Source: Clostridioides difficile
GTDB lineage: Bacteria > Bacillota > Clostridia > Peptostreptococcales > Peptostreptococcaceae
Direction of reading: 5' to 3'
DNA length: 64,000 nucleotides
Assembly: GCA_012955965.1 (NCBI GenBank)
Contig: JABBZI010000007.1
Coordinates: forward strand, 108,359-172,358
Positions 55,680 to 64,000 of the stretch are shown in pieces. The notes under the pieces were generated by a model that saw nothing but the letters and a program-made list of their open reading frames with translations, was not told the origin of the DNA and did not search any database. The first letter of the stretch is position 1. Every line of letters starts with the position of its first letter. A program made the position numbers and the translations under genes.

Positions 55680-56069
55680 ATGACAATTTCAGAAGTTAGC
55701 AAAAAATACGGACTTTCAGCAGATACTTTACGATATTATGAACGAATTGGTCTGATACCACCTGTAGGTAGAAATAAAAGTGGAATTAGGGCTTTTACAG
55801 AAAAAGATTGCGAGTGGGTTAATTTTATAAAATGTATGAGAGGTGCAGGTCTTTCTATTGAGACATTGATTGAATATGTGGCTATGTTTCAACAGGGAAA
55901 TAGTACTATTCAAGCGAGAAAAGAACTCTTAATAGAACAAAGAAATCAGTTAGCAAAAAGAATGGAAGAAATGCAAAAAACTTTGGAACGATTAAATTTT
56001 AAGATTGATAGATATGAAGAAGGTTTTGTTGAAAAAGAAAAGACATTAGAAAACAGCATAAATAAATAA
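55680..56069 (+). CDS. MerR-family transcriptional regulator
   Basis: The 129-residue MerR protein has the N-terminal winged helix (MTISEVSKKYGLSADTLRYYERIGLI; GIRAFTEKDCEWVNFIKCMRGAGLSIETL) and a long dimerisation helix ending in a basic coiled coil. The effector-binding end is only ~30 residues, as in AdhR-like regulators of aldehyde stress. GAGAGAGG precedes the ATG. It is linked to a flavoprotein gene 16 bp downstream and to the aldo/keto reductase upstream. Confidence 0.92.
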   Translation: MTISEVSKKYGLSADTLRYYERIGLIPPVGRNKSGIRAFTEKDCEWVNFIKCMRGAGLSIETLIEYVAMFQQGNSTIQARKELLIEQRNQLAKRMEEMQKTLERLNFKIDRYEEGFVEKEKTLENSINK

Positions 56070-56085
56070 GTGGAGGAAGCATATT

Positions 56086-56625
56086 ATGAGTAAAAATGTA
56101 TTAATAGTGTCCGCAAGCCCTAGAAAAGGTGGAAATTCTGATTTATTGTGTGACCAATTTATGCAAGGGGCATTAGAATCAAAAAATAAAGTAGAGAAGA
56201 TATTTTTAAAAGATAAAGATGTTAACTATTGTACTGGATGTGGTGCTTGTTATGAAAAAGAAGCAAGTTGCCCACAGAAGGATGATATGGGAGAAATTCT
56301 TGAAAAAATGATTAAAGCAGATGTGATTGTTTTAGCAACTCCAGTTTATTTTTATACTATGAATGGACAAATGAAAACTATGATTGATAGAACTTGTTCC
56401 AGATATACTGAAATTTGTGATAAAGATTTCTATTTTATTGTTGCAGCAGCAGATAAAAATGTGGATGATATGGAAAGAACAATAGAAGGTTTTAGAGGGT
56501 TCACATCATGTTTAAATGGGTCTAAAGAAAAAGGTATAGTATATGGTGTAGGAGTTTGGCATGTAGGAGAGATTAAGGGCAGTGAGTCAATGAAAGAGGC
56601 ATATGAAATGGGCAAGTTGGTATAG
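56086..56625 (+). CDS. NADPH-dependent FMN reductase / iron-sulphur flavoprotein-like
   Basis: The 179-residue flavodoxin-like protein has the FMN loop SASPRKGGNSDLL and the cysteine cluster YCTGCGACYEKEASCPQKDDM, plus TPVYFYTMNGQMKTMIDR for flavin binding. It is co-transcribed with merR. The cluster is that of the Fe-S flavoprotein family, in which a [4Fe-4S] centre sits next to FMN. GGAGG precedes the ATG. Confidence 0.9.
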   Translation: MSKNVLIVSASPRKGGNSDLLCDQFMQGALESKNKVEKIFLKDKDVNYCTGCGACYEKEASCPQKDDMGEILEKMIKADVIVLATPVYFYTMNGQMKTMIDRTCSRYTEICDKDFYFIVAAADKNVDDMERTIEGFRGFTSCLNGSKEKGIVYGVGVWHVGEIKGSESMKEAYEMGKLV

Positions 56626-56641
56626 TATGTTTGTATAAAAT

Positions 56642-56675
56642 AAAGGACAGATTAATTTTAATCTGTCCTTTATTT
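56642..56675. terminator. Bidirectional terminator
   Basis: AAAGGACAGATTAA pairs with TTAATCTGTCCTTT (56642-56671) and is followed by ATTTAC on the plus strand. Confidence 0.85.
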
Positions 56676-56733
56676 ACAATGTTTATTTAAATACCTAGTG
56701 TCACCCATATATTTTAATAATCACTATAAAAAT

Positions 56734-57219
56734 TTATACAGATTCCTGCAGGATATTATTTTCTTTAGTAATTAATTCTTCTAGGCTTTTCCAATCAACT
56801 TCTTCCATATTTGCAAAATAATGACCACTTCCTATACAAGTTAAGTAAGACTTCCCATCTAATTCAAATGAAGAGCCACCAATACACTTTGAATTACATT
56901 TTTTACAAGTACGAGTTTTAGTGATACTTTCCTTAATAGTTTTAGAGCATTCTTCTACAGAATTTCTATATGAGTTTAGATGAAAAAGATTTGCTTTAAC
57001 CCTCCATTTTTTTTCATTACATTCAATAGTAAATAAGCTACGTTTTGGTTTTTTAGTTGAATATACTATTTTGTAAGAACGAGCTCCTGTCTTTGGCTCA
57101 ATTTTGCAATCTAATGATTTGCCAAGTTCATGTAAATCACAAGCAATATTATAATCTTTACCACTTAATACCTTTAACATTTCCTCTGTTGTTTCTGCTG
57201 TTAATTCACTTTTACCCAT
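56734..57219 (-). CDS. Conserved hypothetical Cys-rich protein
   Basis: The 161-residue product is not recognised. It is hydrophilic with no signal peptide or membrane segment. The C-terminal third holds CKKCNSKCIGG and a later LTCIG, a pattern that could bind zinc. The central part has an alternation suggesting a beta fold (RSYKIVYSTKKPKRSLFTIE). GGGGGA precedes the ATG with good spacing. It is a single gene with a terminator beyond it. Confidence 0.6.
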   Translation of the reverse strand: MGKSELTAETTEEMLKVLSGKDYNIACDLHELGKSLDCKIEPKTGARSYKIVYSTKKPKRSLFTIECNEKKWRVKANLFHLNSYRNSVEECSKTIKESITKTRTCKKCNSKCIGGSSFELDGKSYLTCIGSGHYFANMEEVDWKSLEELITKENNILQESV

Positions 57220-58071
57220 ATTAAAAAATCCCCCTAATAAATAATAATTTCATATAAAAATAATTAATATCAGTATATTAAATAAATTTATTGAAATCAA
57301 TAAAATAACTACAATCTTACATTATTGGGCATAGAATGAGAGCTAATGCTTTATTTAGAAAAAAGACTTAATAGTATGAAAATTCACTTAGACATGATAC
57401 AATTCTATAAAAGATTTAAAAAGTAGGAAAGGAGAAAGTTGCTGAGAGATAATTAACATAATAATTTAATCATAGATTATGAATTTATTATGAGAGGGGT
57501 AATGTTGTGAAGTAAGATTATTAAAAGAGTGATTTGTGAGTTCTCAGCAATGGTGATAGGTATTGATAGTTTTTTGGTTACTATTATATTTGGCTATTAT
57601 ATTTTCAATAGGCTCTATGATAACTAGAGTAAATAAGGTTTGGGTAAAGGTTTTGCTATTTATAGCAGTTGGATTGTCAACTATAGTTCTTTCATATGTA
57701 ATAACTTGATGATTTAAGATTAAGAAGCCAGTCTTAATCAATAAATTCTCAAAACAAGAATTCTCAAGTTGGTAAAATTCTAGATATGAGAAAAAAATTG
57801 ACATTAGAAAAAAGTGATTTTGGGGTATTTTCTTACAAAAATATTTGAATATGGCTAGTTTGAATGACTTCACAAAATTTTATATATAGGTAAAGTTTGG
57901 CATGTTAATTGCTTTAATAAAAGTTAACATGGATACAAATAAATATAATCATCTAAGTATTGATTATTTGAAGTTTTAGATTTGAAATTTAATCTAAAAG
58001 TTCATATTGATATTGATGTTTAGGAAATTTTATTTTCCTGTAAATATAACCTAATAATAGGAGGTGAAATT
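57220..58071. other. 850-bp region without intact gene
   Basis: It contains a probable pseudogene (57502-57709), a small perfect hairpin GATTAAGA/TCTTAATC (57716-57723, 57730-57737), and AT-rich sequence before ridA. A 109-codon minus-strand ORF (57544-57873) overlaps the pseudogene and has no support. Confidence 0.5.
57502..57709 (+). pseudogene. Decayed two-helix membrane protein gene
   Basis: GAGAGGGG is followed by ATG at 57502, but codon 3 is TGA. The same frame then reads KIIKRVICEFSAMVIGIDSF and a membrane segment up to a TAG; a shift of frame around 57600 continues as IFSIGSMITRVNKVWVKVLL and FIAVGLSTIVLSYVIT, ending in TGA at 57707-57709. Two membrane helices split by a nonsense codon and a frameshift suggest an inactivated gene of about 67 codons. 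Alternatively, the 48-codon TTG ORF at 57563-57709 is used. Confidence 0.4.
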
Positions 58072-58449
58072 ATGTCAAAAGTAGTAATAGCTACAGAGAA
58101 AGCTCCAGGAGCAATTGGACCATATTCTCAAGCGATACAAGTTGGAAATATAGTTTCTACATCAGGTCAACTTCCAATAGATATGAAAACTGGTGAGTTA
58201 GTATCTGACCCAAAAGAAGCAACAAAAGCTTCTTTAGATAATGTAAAGGCAATATTAGAACAAGCTGGTACAAGTATGGATAAAATATTTAAGACTACAG
58301 TATTCGTAAAAGATTTAAAAGATTTTAATGATATTAATGAAGTGTACGCTACATATTTTAAAGAAAATCCACCAGCAAGATCATGTGTACAAGTTGCTCA
58401 ATTACCAAAAGATGCAGTTTTAGAAATTGAAGCAATGGCAGTATTATAA
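58072..58449 (+). CDS. ridA: RidA-family enamine/imine deaminase
   Basis: The 125-residue YjgF/YER057c/UK114 protein forms trimers that hydrolyse reactive enamines such as 2-aminoacrylate released by PLP enzymes. The conserved Arg103 (PPARSCVQV) that binds the carboxylate and Glu118/Glu120 (LEIEAMAV) are present, as are APGAIGPYSQA and TSGQLP. GGAGGTG precedes the ATG. It is monocistronic, near a PLP decarboxylase gene but convergent to it. Confidence 0.95.
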   Translation: MSKVVIATEKAPGAIGPYSQAIQVGNIVSTSGQLPIDMKTGELVSDPKEATKASLDNVKAILEQAGTSMDKIFKTTVFVKDLKDFNDINEVYATYFKENPPARSCVQVAQLPKDAVLEIEAMAVL

Positions 58450-58567
58450 CAATAAAAATAATAACAAAACTAATGAAAATTAAAAACTAATAAAAAAGTC
58501 TACAATTAAAATAAAAAAGTTTATATTAAAAAAGTCTATATAAAAATCTATCTAAATATTTAACTAT

Positions 58568-58636
58568 TGAGCTTTTCCTATATGACATGTGTTTTTTGCC
58601 AAAAATATATTTGTTATATAAGAAAAGCTTTTTTGT
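58568..58636 (+). terminator. Intrinsic terminator after ridA
   Basis: GAGCTTTTC-TATAT pairs with ATATA-GAAAAGCTT (ending 58630), followed by TTTTTGTGG. Confidence 0.8.
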
Positions 58637-58670
58637 GGTTGAATATTTATGTATTAGTAGCTTGATTATA

Positions 58671-58714
58671 AAAAAGCCTAGGTAGATTTGATTTCATACA
58701 AATCTACCTAGGCT
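58671..58714 (-). terminator. Intrinsic terminator of the decarboxylase gene
   Basis: A 16-bp perfect stem (58675-58690 with 58699-58714, AGCCTAGGTAGATTTG) is followed on the minus strand by TTTTTATAATC. Confidence 0.93.
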
Positions 58715-58742
58715 ATCTATAATTTATATTAATGTAAATATA

Positions 58743-60143
58743 TTACAAAGTTTTGGACAATCTAACCATCTCCTCAACACAAATATCAATATCTTCATAA
58801 GTAGTTTTATAGGAAGAGACACTTATTCTCATAACAGATTTTTCATCCCATTTAGACTCGCCTAACCAGCAAACTCCAGAATCCTGGACTTTTTTTATTA
58901 ACTCTTCTGTGGCAGTATCATTTTTAAAGTAAACTAATACCTGATTGAATACTACATCATTTAGAATTTCAAAATCGTGCTTAGCCAGGCAATCAGAGAA
59001 ATACTTAGCTTTATAATGAAGCTCCTCTACCAACTCAAAAACACCCTCACTACCAAGTCCTTTAAGAGTTGCCCAAATGTCAATGGCTCTAGCACGACGA
59101 GACATTTCCATAGTATACATCATAGAATCTCTATTTTCACTAAGAACTATATAATCCCCAGTCATGTGCATTGCATTTACCAACGCTTCTCTATGGCGAC
59201 ACAACACAATTCCATTGTCATAAGGGGAATTTAATGTTTTGTGAGCATCCATATTCCAAGAATCAGCCAATTCAATTCCTTTTGATAAATCTGACATTGC
59301 ATTATTTGCAGCAGCCCAAAGTCCAAAAGCACCATCTATATGAACCCAAGCATCAGCCTCTTTTGCTTTTTTGCAAGCATCTTCAAAATTATCGAAAGAA
59401 CCAGTATTAACATTTCCCGCTTGTAAAATTACAATCGTACTACTATCAAGTGGTGGAATTTTATCAACTAAAATCCTTCCTTGGTCATCCATAGGAACTT
59501 TTATTATACTTTCTTGACCAAGTCCTATAATCGATAAAGATTTAAAGATTGTAGCATGGGCCCCTTCGCTTAATACAACTTTAATTTTAGGTGAATCGAA
59601 TAACCCCTTTTTTGACACATTATATTCTAATTTATTTAGCAAATAATTTCTAGCCGCAAGTAAAGCACAAATAATAGCAGTGGAGCTACCACTTACAAAT
59701 CCTGCAGCTGTGTTTTCTGGAAGTCCTAGTAACTTAACTAACCACTTTTCACAAATATTTTCTAGTTTTGAAGAAATAGGAGATAATACGTACATAGCAG
59801 GATTTTGGTCCCAAGTATCAGTTATCCATTTTGAACATAAAGAAGATGGTAAAATACCACCACAAACAAATCCAAAATAACGTCCTCCAGTTTGAGCAAC
59901 GGTAGCTTTTGAGCCATATTTTCCAAGCTGATGAAGTATTTCAGCATTTGACACTGGTGTTTTACATAAGTCTTCATCAAATTTTGATAAATTATCAAGT
60001 GCTTCTTTGTCGGGATAAACTCTCATATTACCTACATTGTTAATATACTCCAATGCATAATTATGAGATATCATTAAATCATCTGTAAAATCTGTGTTAC
60101 GTATGTTTTCTAAAATAGGACTAATATATTTTTTGCTTTTCAT
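58743..60143 (-). CDS. PLP-dependent group II decarboxylase family protein
   Basis: The 466-residue fold-type I PLP enzyme is of the aromatic-amino-acid/glutamate decarboxylase family. Motifs include GFVSGSSTAIICAL (phosphate loop), HIDGAFGLWAA (Asp binding the ring nitrogen) and the Schiff-base lysine in SWNMDAHKTLN. The substrate is not predictable; members act on aromatic amino acids, glutamate, diaminobutyrate or others. It is divergent from a MocR-type PLP regulator and shares a 145-bp control region with it, which strongly suggests local regulation by PLP or the amino acid. Confidence 0.88.
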   Translation of the reverse strand: MKSKKYISPILENIRNTDFTDDLMISHNYALEYINNVGNMRVYPDKEALDNLSKFDEDLCKTPVSNAEILHQLGKYGSKATVAQTGGRYFGFVCGGILPSSLCSKWITDTWDQNPAMYVLSPISSKLENICEKWLVKLLGLPENTAAGFVSGSSTAIICALLAARNYLLNKLEYNVSKKGLFDSPKIKVVLSEGAHATIFKSLSIIGLGQESIIKVPMDDQGRILVDKIPPLDSSTIVILQAGNVNTGSFDNFEDACKKAKEADAWVHIDGAFGLWAAANNAMSDLSKGIELADSWNMDAHKTLNSPYDNGIVLCRHREALVNAMHMTGDYIVLSENRDSMMYTMEMSRRARAIDIWATLKGLGSEGVFELVEELHYKAKYFSDCLAKHDFEILNDVVFNQVLVYFKNDTATEELIKKVQDSGVCWLGESKWDEKSVMRISVSSYKTTYEDIDICVEEMVRLSKTL

Positions 60144-60163
60144 AAGTTCCTCCCATAAAAAAG

Positions 60164-60250
60164 AATTGTAAGATTTAAATTGTATTGTTAATATGATAGT
60201 ATCATTTGAATTGTATTGTATTCAATCAAAAAATTGTACTGTGTACAATT
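60164..60250. promoter_or_regulatory. Shared control region with repeated AATTGTA operators
   Basis: AATTGTA-type half-sites occur at about 60164, 60178, 60209 and 60232. Two form dyads: AATTGTATTGTATTCAAT (60209-60226) and AATTGTACTGTGTACAATT (60232-60250, perfect around a TGT centre). A perfect ATGATA-G-TATCAT palindrome (60193-60205) lies between. A minus-strand promoter TTGAAT-18-TACTAT overlaps them. Confidence 0.65.
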
Positions 60251-60288
60251 TTAGTAATGAGATTAATAATAGATTTGGAGGGGGAAGC

Positions 60289-61677
60289 ATGCCTATAAAT
60301 TCTTTTGATAATTATTATATGTCATGGAAGCCAAATAAAAGTAGATTAACTAATCCGTTATACTTATCTTTGGTAAAGTGTATGGAAAAGGATATTGAAA
60401 GTGGAGTTTTGCAAGAAGGGACAAAACTTCCACCACAAAGGGAGTTAGCAGACTTTCTAGATATAAGTCTAAATACAGTAACAAAAGCTTATACAATATG
60501 TAAGAAAAAAGGATTATTATATGCAGTAGGGGGAAGTGGAACTTTTGTTTCTCAAAGTGCAAATTTAGGAAAAACAATACTTTCTCAAGAAAAATTTAAT
60601 GAAAATATAGAGCTAGCCACATTAGTACCTTTTTATAATCATAATAAAATCATTCAAAGTTTAGCAGTAGAAATTTTACAACAATCTGATGCTGACAAAC
60701 ATCTAGAATATACACATCCCTTAGGAAGTTATATACAAAAACAAGCAGCAAAAAAATATCTTAGTAAATTTAAGGTTAATTCAAAAGAGGAAAATATTAT
60801 AATTGCAAGTGGAACACAAAATGCTTTAATGCTAATATTAGCTTCACTTTTTAAACCAGGAGATAAAATTGCTACAGATATCTATACATATGCAAATTTT
60901 ATAGGACTTGCAAATTTACTTCATATTGAGCTAGTTTCTATAAATGGTGATGATACAGGTGTGTTGCCAGAAAGCTTAGACAACTTATGCAAAATAAGAG
61001 ATATACAAGGAATCTATTTATCTCCTTCTTGTAGCAATCCTACAAATATTACTATGCCACAAAAGAGGAGAGAAGAGATTGCACATATTGTAAAAAAACA
61101 CAATTTAATTTTAATAGAAGATGATATATATGCTTTTATTCTAGACCATCCATTAGCACCTATATATTCTATGATTCCAGAGTACTCTGTATATATAGGT
61201 GGAATTTCTAAATCAATCTGTCCAGGGCTTAGGATTGCATATATGAGTTTTCCAGATAGATTTAGAAAAAAACTTGAAAATGGAGTGTATAGTTGTAATT
61301 TAAAAACTTCTTCTTTAAATGCTGAAATAGCCACACAATTGATTTTAAAGAATATGCATGAATATATAATTTGTGATAAGCGTAGAATGTCTATTGAGAG
61401 AAATAAAATGTTTAAAAAATATTTTCCAAATTTGGATAAAGGATATAATGAAAATTCTTACTATCAATGGATTTGTTTACCCAAAGGGGTTACAGGTAAA
61501 ATGTTTGAACTAGAAGGTCATAAAAGAAATATTAAACTTTATGGTTCAGAACGTTTTTCTGTAGGCGATACACAGAATAAGTTTTTTATTAGAGTAGCAA
61601 CATGTTCGTCTAAGAGGATAGAAGAGCTTGAAAAGGGGCTAGCTATTTTAAGTAATATGATAGAAGAATATAAGTAA
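60289..61677 (+). CDS. MocR/GntR-type regulator with aminotransferase-like domain
   Basis: The 462-residue protein has an N-terminal GntR winged helix (MEKDIESGVLQEGTKLPPQRELADFL; ISLNTVTKAYTICKKKGLLY) and a class I aminotransferase-fold domain (~105-460) with SPSCSNPTNI, EDDIYAFI and the PLP lysine in GGISKSICPGLRI. ATG 60289 is preceded by GGAGGGGGAAGC and is preferred over ATG 60193, which lies inside the operator region. By analogy with GabR/PdxR it probably activates the divergent decarboxylase gene and represses itself. Confidence 0.92.
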   Translation: MPINSFDNYYMSWKPNKSRLTNPLYLSLVKCMEKDIESGVLQEGTKLPPQRELADFLDISLNTVTKAYTICKKKGLLYAVGGSGTFVSQSANLGKTILSQEKFNENIELATLVPFYNHNKIIQSLAVEILQQSDADKHLEYTHPLGSYIQKQAAKKYLSKFKVNSKEENIIIASGTQNALMLILASLFKPGDKIATDIYTYANFIGLANLLHIELVSINGDDTGVLPESLDNLCKIRDIQGIYLSPSCSNPTNITMPQKRREEIAHIVKKHNLILIEDDIYAFILDHPLAPIYSMIPEYSVYIGGISKSICPGLRIAYMSFPDRFRKKLENGVYSCNLKTSSLNAEIATQLILKNMHEYIICDKRRMSIERNKMFKKYFPNLDKGYNENSYYQWICLPKGVTGKMFELEGHKRNIKLYGSERFSVGDTQNKFFIRVATCSSKRIEELEKGLAILSNMIEEYK

Positions 61678-61700
61678 GACTTAAAAATAGTTTAATAAAT

Positions 61701-61753
61701 AACTGTATCTTAGAGGTTAAAATATTGAAATTACTAAGATACAGTTATTTTTA
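61701..61753 (+). terminator. Intrinsic terminator after MocR gene
   Basis: AACTGTATCTTA (61701-61712) pairs with TAAGATACAGTT (61735-61746), followed by ATTTTTATATC. Confidence 0.85.
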
Positions 61754-61955
61754 TATCATATTTATTACAAAACTAGCTAATATAGCCTATAGTTAAAGGA
61801 ATCATGACATGAAACAGTTTTTTTACAATTATTATTATGTATTTTAATGTAAATATATAAATAAGTAATGTTTTATATATATTTTAAAAATCTACTATAT
61901 GTTAAAATATAGCTAAACTGATAATTTGGTAAATTAAATTATAATGGGGGAGACT

Positions 61956-63752
61956 ATGTTAAGTAAATTAAAAGAATTTCAACAAGAAATGATAAAATAC
62001 ACTGAAACAGTAGCTAGTGTATTAGATGTAGATATTGAAATAGTTGACGATAGATTAATAAGGATTAGTGGCACAGGTCTATATAAATCAAAGATAAATG
62101 AAAGCGTTGTTACTGAGGGCTTTATTTATGATAAAGTTATACAGACAGGTCAGGAATTAGTCGTATTGGATATATGTGATAATCAACTTTGTATAGAATG
62201 TTCCCATTACATGAAATGCCTAAATAAAGTAATAATAGCAGTCCCAATAAAATATAATAATCGTACTATAGGGGTAATTGGTGCTATTAGTACAGATAAA
62301 ACTAAAAAAGTAGAAATAAGTGCAAAAATAGATAATTATTTAAAATTTGTCAATCATATATGCGATTTAATTTCCATGAAGATAGAAGAACACGAAGCGT
62401 CAAAAAATAGTAGCAGAAAAATGAATATGATGATAGAAATAATTGAAAACGTTGAAAAAGGCGTTATAATACTGGATATAAATAGCAAAATATCCTATAT
62501 AAACAATATAGCTCTAAAAAAATTAGATATCGAGAAAAATCTAATAGAAAATATAGTAAATATAGTATCTGTTGAATCCTCCTCAAATGGACATGAATTA
62601 CTAGAAATTGATATTGATAGCAAGATTTATAATATAAATGCCAAAATAATTCCTGTATATCCATACATAAATCAATATGACAAAATAATAATATTTGATA
62701 AGACATATATCAACCATAAAGGAAATGGAAAGGTAAATAGTGGATGGGGAAATAGTGATATAGAGTCTATAATTGGAAATTCAGAATCTATGGTGAAAGT
62801 TAAAGAGAGAACTAAGAAATTAGCAAAATCAAATTCGACTGTTCTTATAACTGGTGAAAGTGGTACAGGTAAAGAGCTAATTGCTAGAGCGATACATGCA
62901 GAAGGAAGTAGATGGAATAAGCCATTTATTGCTATAAATTGTGCTGCTATTCCAGAAAACCTTCTTGAAAGTGAACTGTTTGGATATATAAAGGGTGCAT
63001 TTAGTGGAGCTAGTAGCGGAGGTAAGGTAGGTAAATTTGAACTAGCAAATGAAGGTGTTATATTTCTTGATGAAATGGGCGATTTATCAATGCCTCTACA
63101 AGCAAAGTTACTTAGAGTCTTACAAGAGAGAAAATTTGCAAGAATTGGGTCAAATAAGCTTATTGATTTAGATATAAGAGTAATTGCAGCTACAAATAAA
63201 AATTTACTGAAATTAGTAAATGAAGGTAAGTTTAGAGATGATTTATACTATAGACTAAATGTAATTCCTATAAATTTGCCACCTCTTAGAGAAAGAAAAG
63301 ATGATATAGAAGCAATAATGATGAAATTTGCTTCTAAATATTCTTTAGAATTAGGTATTCAATTGAATAAAATAGAAGAAAATGTTATGAATATGTTGAT
63401 TAACTATAATTGGCCGGGAAATATAAGGGAACTGGAAAATGCAGTTGAGTATATGATGAATTTAGTTGGAGATGATGGAATAATATATAAAGATATGCTT
63501 CCATTAGATATTTTGAACTATTATAATATTAATGGAAATGTATGTAAGAGTACAGGTATAACGTTTGAAGATGATATAGTTGAAGGAATAGTAGAAAATC
63601 AAGAAAGGATACTTTCTATTAAAGAATTAGAGTTGACTTACATAAGTAAATTGTTGAATAAGTATGGAAGAGATACAAAGACAAAGAAAAAAATAGCGAA
63701 AGACTTAGGTATAGGTCTAGCTACATTATATAGAAAATTGGAAGAAGAATAA
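61956..63752 (+). CDS. Sigma-54-dependent transcriptional activator with Cys-cluster sensor domain
   Basis: The 598-residue enhancer-binding protein has an N-terminal GAF-like domain (~1-150) with a C74-x4-C79-x2-C82-x5-C88 cluster, a PAS-like region (~160-240), the AAA+ domain (~258-490; Walker A GESGTGKE, sigma-54 contact loop GAFSGA in place of GAFTGA, Walker B IFLDEMGDL, R-finger region LYYRLNVIPI) and a C-terminal Fis-type helix-turn-helix (TKKKIAKDLGIGLATLYRKL). The Cys cluster could bind a metal or Fe-S centre for redox or gas sensing (inference). GGGGGAG precedes ATG 61956. No -24/-12 promoter is visible in the window; the target is probably beyond the right edge. Confidence 0.92.
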   Translation: MLSKLKEFQQEMIKYTETVASVLDVDIEIVDDRLIRISGTGLYKSKINESVVTEGFIYDKVIQTGQELVVLDICDNQLCIECSHYMKCLNKVIIAVPIKYNNRTIGVIGAISTDKTKKVEISAKIDNYLKFVNHICDLISMKIEEHEASKNSSRKMNMMIEIIENVEKGVIILDINSKISYINNIALKKLDIEKNLIENIVNIVSVESSSNGHELLEIDIDSKIYNINAKIIPVYPYINQYDKIIIFDKTYINHKGNGKVNSGWGNSDIESIIGNSESMVKVKERTKKLAKSNSTVLITGESGTGKELIARAIHAEGSRWNKPFIAINCAAIPENLLESELFGYIKGAFSGASSGGKVGKFELANEGVIFLDEMGDLSMPLQAKLLRVLQERKFARIGSNKLIDLDIRVIAATNKNLLKLVNEGKFRDDLYYRLNVIPINLPPLRERKDDIEAIMMKFASKYSLELGIQLNKIEENVMNMLINYNWPGNIRELENAVEYMMNLVGDDGIIYKDMLPLDILNYYNINGNVCKSTGITFEDDIVEGIVENQERILSIKELELTYISKLLNKYGRDTKTKKKIAKDLGIGLATLYRKLEEE

Positions 63753-64000
63753 AAGTAATATAATGGAAAGCCAAAATTATAAGTATCTATATACTATGCT
63801 TAGTATCTATATATTGCGTTGATATGAAAATGTTGATATACAAATGTATACTGTACTAACATGAATATATTTTACTAATATAAATGGATAGGAAATTACT
63901 ATGCTAGATTGCTAAGTGTAAATATAGAATATATATAAATAGTAACAACACAAAAAATCAAAATATAAAATTATAGAAGGTTATAACCAGATATTTATAG
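63753..64000. other. Intergenic end of window
   Basis: No gene or terminator stands out. AGTATCTATATA occurs twice, 19 bp apart (about 63782 and 63801). No TGGC-N8-TTGC-type sigma-54 promoter is seen. Confidence 0.35.

Noticed and set aside
57544..57873. 109-codon minus-strand ORF in the long gap before ridA
   Set aside because: It lacks a ribosome site and family-like sequence, and the opposite strand carries a better explained decayed membrane gene.
57220..58071. Possible T-box or riboswitch leader before ridA
   Set aside because: No T-box sequence, specifier-like stem or other riboswitch blocks could be found.

Overview
The window is AT-rich Firmicute chromosome that I read as Clostridioides difficile. 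The reasons are a cell-wall protein built from CWB2 repeats plus PepSY-like repeats, a lysine-riboswitch-controlled asd-dapA-dapB-dapH operon beside a one-chain Fe-S serine dehydratase, a divergent spore SASP gene, and many two-component/ABC drug-sensing modules. No rRNA, tRNA, CRISPR array, intact IS or prophage was seen. The species call is inference; no search was run.

Layout. 1-7083: diaminopimelate/lysine synthesis, mostly on the minus strand: a dapB copy running off the left edge, an SPFH membrane protein (+), then an L-box riboswitch driving asd, dapA, dapB and dapH, preceded by a second dapA. 7406-13254 (+): serine dehydratase, M20 amidohydrolase, SASP plus methyltransferase, Hsp33 and a PIG-L deacetylase. 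13483-18395: a UvrA-like ABC protein without the UvrB-binding domain, and an OpuC-type osmolyte transporter with fused permease and binding protein. 18628-23903: response regulator, histidine kinase, ABC ATPase and FtsX-type permease (peptide-antibiotic sensing type). 24112-30246: AraC/GyrI regulator, DUF3781 protein, PadR with two flavodoxin-like proteins, MarR with a MATE pump, nitroreductase. 30687-36793: small membrane protein, YidC-like insertase, a second OmpR-type two-component system and an ABC-2 transporter operon led by an unlisted 42-codon ORF. 36931-43548 (-): a resistance-like cluster of AraC/GyrI regulator, second UvrA-like protein, serine hydrolase, double-domain MerR regulator and MFS pump. 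44011-44913: an orphan phage-type replication protein. 45040-50162 (-): BceAB-like transporter with a NarL-type two-component system. 50453-52111: surface protein (probably Cwp21). 52306-57219: HxlR/MATE pair, MerR-controlled aldo/keto reductase, Fe-S-type flavoprotein and an unknown Cys-rich protein. 58072-63752: RidA, PLP decarboxylase divergent from a MocR regulator, and a sigma-54 activator whose target is not obvious.

The common theme after 13 kb is sensing and export of small molecules or antimicrobial peptides: nearly every transporter is adjacent to its own regulator, and several of these pairs have readable candidate operators (tandem ATATC-N5-GATAT before padR; TTGCGTACGCAA before marR; helically phased ATTTCAC repeats before the ABC-2 operon; a duplicated box before merR and the MFS gene; a 19-bp-spacer MerR-type promoter before the aldo/keto reductase; AATTGTA repeats between the decarboxylase and MocR genes). 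The most unusual non-coding item is an omega-RNA-like (TnpB guide-RNA-type) 3' end at about 30435-30475 with no tnpB gene nearby. I did not find a clearly new multi-gene defence or mobile system.
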